The translations under genes and the position numbers were made by a program. From Solirubrobacterales bacterium (GTDB lineage: Bacteria > Actinomycetota > Thermoleophilia > Solirubrobacterales > Solirubrobacteraceae), in contig DAHVAB010000158.1 of NCBI GenBank assembly GCA_027314825.1, positions 1 through 6,258 on the forward strand: a DNA stretch of 6,258 nt, given 5' to 3'. Position 1 is the stretch's first letter; each line of letters begins with the position of its first letter. The notes under the pieces were generated by a model that ran no database searches, was not told the origin of the DNA, and was given only the letters and a program-made list of their open reading frames with translations. Shown one piece after another: positions 4,579 to 6,258 of this stretch.

Positions 4579-5490
4579 CTACGCTCCCGGCTTGCGCGCG
4601 CAGATCAGCAGGTTGTAGAAGATCGTGGCGGGCAGCCGGCCCTCCAGCAGGCGCCGGTCGAGCTCCTGAAGGGCCAGGTAGCCGCGATAGGCGTACTGGC
4701 GCCACGCCCACGGAACGTCCATCGGGTCGGCGGTCGCCTCCAGCGTGCGGTTGGTCCAGCCGAACCAGTTGGCCAGAAGCTCCTCGCCCCGCACGTTCAC
4801 ATCGGTGAGGCCGGCGTCACGGGCGAACCGTGCGAGCTGGCCGGGCTCGAAGGCGTGGACGTCGACGACGCCCTCCAGCGCCGAGTCGGGCGCTCCGCCG
4901 TCGGCCGGCGGCGCGGGACGGGCCGCGATCGCCCGGCGCCAGTAGGGGGCCAGCATCCCGGCCACGCGCTTGGGCACCGTCGCGATCCGGTCGCCCCAGC
5001 GCGAGGGCTCCCCGGCGAAGACGAGCATCCCTCCGGGCGCCAGCACCCGCTCGAACTCGGCGAAGGCGCGGGCCAGGTCGGGGATGTGGTGGAGAACCGC
5101 ATGGCCGAGGACCAGATCGAAGCTCTCATCCGCGAACGGCAGGCTCTCCGCGTCGGCCGCGACCGTCTCCACATCCAGCCCGAGCCGCTGCGCGTTGGCG
5201 GCGAGCGTGGCCAGCATGCCGGGCGAGATGTCGGTGCAGGTCGCCTGCTCGATCACGCCGGCCCGCATCAGGTTGAGCGTGAAGTAGCCGGTGCCGGAGC
5301 CGATCTCCAGCGAGCGCGCATAGCGCGGAGATGGCGCCTGCCCGAGCGCCTTGAGCAGCTTCGAGGAGACCTGGGCGAGGCCGATGTCGCCGAAGTCGAT
5401 CCCCCACTTGGCGTCGTAGTGCTCGGCCGCCACGTCGTGGTAGCGGGTGTTGACGTCGCGAATCTCGGTGGGGGTGAGCGCCGGGGGCAT
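4579..5490 (-). CDS. Class I SAM-dependent methyltransferase
   Basis: This encodes a 303-residue soluble enzyme predicted to transfer a methyl group from S-adenosylmethionine. The Rossmann-type domain shows motif I LEIGSGTGYF (61-70), the acidic end of strand 2 in CTDISPGML (85-93), AADAESLPF (111-119), the motif IV region FDLVLGHAVLHHIPDL (124-139) and LAPGGMLVF (150-158), as in ubiquinone/menaquinone-type and related small-molecule methyltransferases. The C-terminal 130 residues, with WGDRIATVPKRVAGML and NWFGWTNRTLEA, are not a domain I can name and probably shape the acceptor site. The ATG at 5488-5490 is chosen because family-like sequence starts just after it. The open frame upstream to 6174 is the shadow of the divergent gene. 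There is no ribosome binding site; TATCGT at 5499-5504 suggests a near-leaderless message. The substrate is unknown. Confidence 0.88.
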   Translation of the reverse strand: MPPALTPTEIRDVNTRYHDVAAEHYDAKWGIDFGDIGLAQVSSKLLKALGQAPSPRYARSLEIGSGTGYFTLNLMRAGVIEQATCTDISPGMLATLAANAQRLGLDVETVAADAESLPFADESFDLVLGHAVLHHIPDLARAFAEFERVLAPGGMLVFAGEPSRWGDRIATVPKRVAGMLAPYWRRAIAARPAPPADGGAPDSALEGVVDVHAFEPGQLARFARDAGLTDVNVRGEELLANWFGWTNRTLEATADPMDVPWAWRQYAYRGYLALQELDRRLLEGRLPATIFYNLLICARKPGA

Positions 5491-5498
5491 GGAGCGGC

Positions 5499-5504
5499 AC
5501 GATA
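5499..5504 (-). promoter_or_regulatory. Possible -10 box of the - strand methyltransferase
   Basis: On the - strand TATCGT fits TANNNT. The expected transcript start near 5492 is two bases before the ATG. Other AT-rich hexamers lie in the same 36-base gap, so the exact box is uncertain. Confidence 0.35.
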
Positions 5505-5513
5505 TTCGGTCCG

Positions 5514-5519
5514 TATACT
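5514..5519 (+). promoter_or_regulatory. -10 box of the + strand methyltransferase (leaderless GTG start)
   Basis: TATACT is a near-consensus -10 hexamer, standing out in very GC-rich DNA. The expected transcript start at 5526-5527 coincides with the GTG at 5527. The best -35 candidate, TGGAGC at 5490-5495 with an 18-base spacer, is weak. Confidence 0.55.
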
Positions 5520-5526
5520 CGCCGCC

Positions 5527-6258
5527 GTGTCGGCGCCCCCCTACCTTCAGCGCGACCAGCCCGACGGCGTGCCCCCGCTCGCGCTCACCGGCGAGCGCAC
5601 GCTGCCCGGGATCCCGGAGGAGAACTACTGGTTCCGCCGCCATCTGATCGTCTACGAGTGGATCGCGGAGCAGGTGCGGGGCCTGCGGGTGATCGACATG
5701 GCCTGCGGGGAGGGCTACGGCTCGGATGTGCTCTCCCGAAGAGCTGAGCACGTGATCGGGGTCGACGCCAACCCGGAGGCCCACGAGCACGCCCGCCTGC
5801 GCTACCGGCGGGAGAGCCTGAGCTTCGAGCGCGACCTGATCGAAACGTTCACCGCGCCCGCGGACGCGGTCGTGTTCCTGCAGACGATCGAGCACCTGCA
5901 GGATCCCGGGGCGGCGCTCGAGCACTTCAAGGACATCGTGGGAGGGGGCCGAGAGGGCGGCGTCGTGTTCGTCTCGACGCCGAACGTTCGCACGCTCGCC
6001 CCGAAGGGCGCGCCGAGGTCGGACAACCCGTGGCATGTGCACGAGTACACGGCCGCCGAGTTTCGCGAGCTCTGCGCGGCCCATTTCGCCGAGGTGCAGA
6101 TGCACGGCCTCTTCCATGCCCGCAAGCTGCGCGCCCACGCGCTCGCGCTGCGGCTCGGCTGGGATGCGATCCATCCGCGCCTGCGCCTGACCAAGCCGTT
6201 CTATGACCGGTTCACCCCCGCGATCTCCGCGCGCGACTTCACCCTGCGCCCCAGCGCG
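5527..6258 (+). CDS. Class I SAM-dependent methyltransferase, 3' end outside window
   Basis: The frame is open from a GTG at 5527 to the window edge, 244 residues without a stop. Motif I is VIDMACGEGYGSDVL (55-69), followed by VIGVDANPEAHEHAR with the ribose-binding acidic residue. VVFLQTIEHLQDPGAALEHF occupies the motif IV and following helix positions, and VVFVSTPN the next strand. This is the pattern of the Methyltransf_11/23 type, often found beside glycosyltransferases in cell-surface polysaccharide clusters. The later HVHEYTAAEFREL is also typical of that group. The N-terminal segment (LTGERTLPGIPEENYWFRRH) precedes the Rossmann fold. GTG is favoured as the start because a TATACT -10 box sits 7 bases upstream and no ribosome binding site or in-frame ATG is present there. 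It diverges from the other methyltransferase across 36 bases; the two are different subtypes and need not share a substrate. A role in glycan methylation is only a suggestion. Confidence 0.88.
   Translation, partial: MSAPPYLQRDQPDGVPPLALTGERTLPGIPEENYWFRRHLIVYEWIAEQVRGLRVIDMACGEGYGSDVLSRRAEHVIGVDANPEAHEHARLRYRRESLSFERDLIETFTAPADAVVFLQTIEHLQDPGAALEHFKDIVGGGREGGVVFVSTPNVRTLAPKGAPRSDNPWHVHEYTAAEFRELCAAHFAEVQMHGLFHARKLRAHALALRLGWDAIHPRLRLTKPFYDRFTPAISARDFTLRPSA

Noticed and set aside
5491..6174. A 228-residue upstream extension of the - strand methyltransferase
   Set aside because: It is the antisense shadow of the + strand methyltransferase, whose motifs are clear. The methyltransferase sequence on the - strand begins at the ATG at 5490.
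1..6258. CRISPR array, tRNA or rRNA gene
   Set aside because: No regularly spaced repeats and no tRNA or rRNA-like segments were recognised on reading both strands by eye.

Overview
The window is very GC-rich throughout, and third codon positions in the real genes are strongly G/C-biased. The FtsZ type, the gamma-glutamyltransferase subtype, the methyltransferase sequences and an apparent preference for leaderless starts fit a high-GC Actinomycetota. My best guess is Thermoleophilia/Solirubrobacterales-like, but this is inferred from sequence style and not from a database comparison.

Layout from left to right: (1) 1-696 is the 3' part of ftsZ on the + strand, with an unusually Arg/Gly-rich linker and an intact C-terminal peptide. 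(2) 724-1186 on the - strand is an overlapping pair of small genes, DUF4160 then DUF2442, pointing at ftsZ. (3) 1249-2849 on the + strand is a gamma-glutamyltransferase (GGT) family gene split by a frameshift at its conserved Pro-rich/Gly-Gly motif. (4) 2927-3683 on the - strand is an AbrB-type antitoxin gene followed by a PIN-domain (VapC) toxin gene. (5) 3717-3797 is a relic of the last 23 codons of a second GGT gene. (6) 3827-4460 on the + strand is a second toxin-antitoxin pair, a ribbon-helix-helix VapB with a PIN-domain VapC. (7) 4496-4531 is a near-exact copy of the antitoxin/toxin junction of module 4, probably the remains of another such locus. (8) 4579-5490 (-) and 5527-6258 (+, cut by the window edge) are two divergent SAM-dependent methyltransferases separated by only 36 bases. 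The second starts at GTG and has no stop inside the window.

The stretch from 724 to about 4531 reads as an accessory island between a housekeeping division gene and a methyltransferase pair. It holds three compact two-gene modules, one broken enzyme gene and two gene relics. The two VapBC-type pairs should each make an RNase toxin with a cognate antitoxin. The DUF4160/DUF2442 pair has the same compact overlapping organisation, but its function is unknown. No RNA gene, CRISPR array, transposase or integrase was seen.

The most useful observations are the GGT 3'-end relic (88% identical over 69 bases, with 7 of 8 differences synonymous), the copied antitoxin/toxin junction, the frameshift in ggt, and the recurring placement of a -10 hexamer 6-7 bases before a GTG start, which suggests leaderless transcripts.
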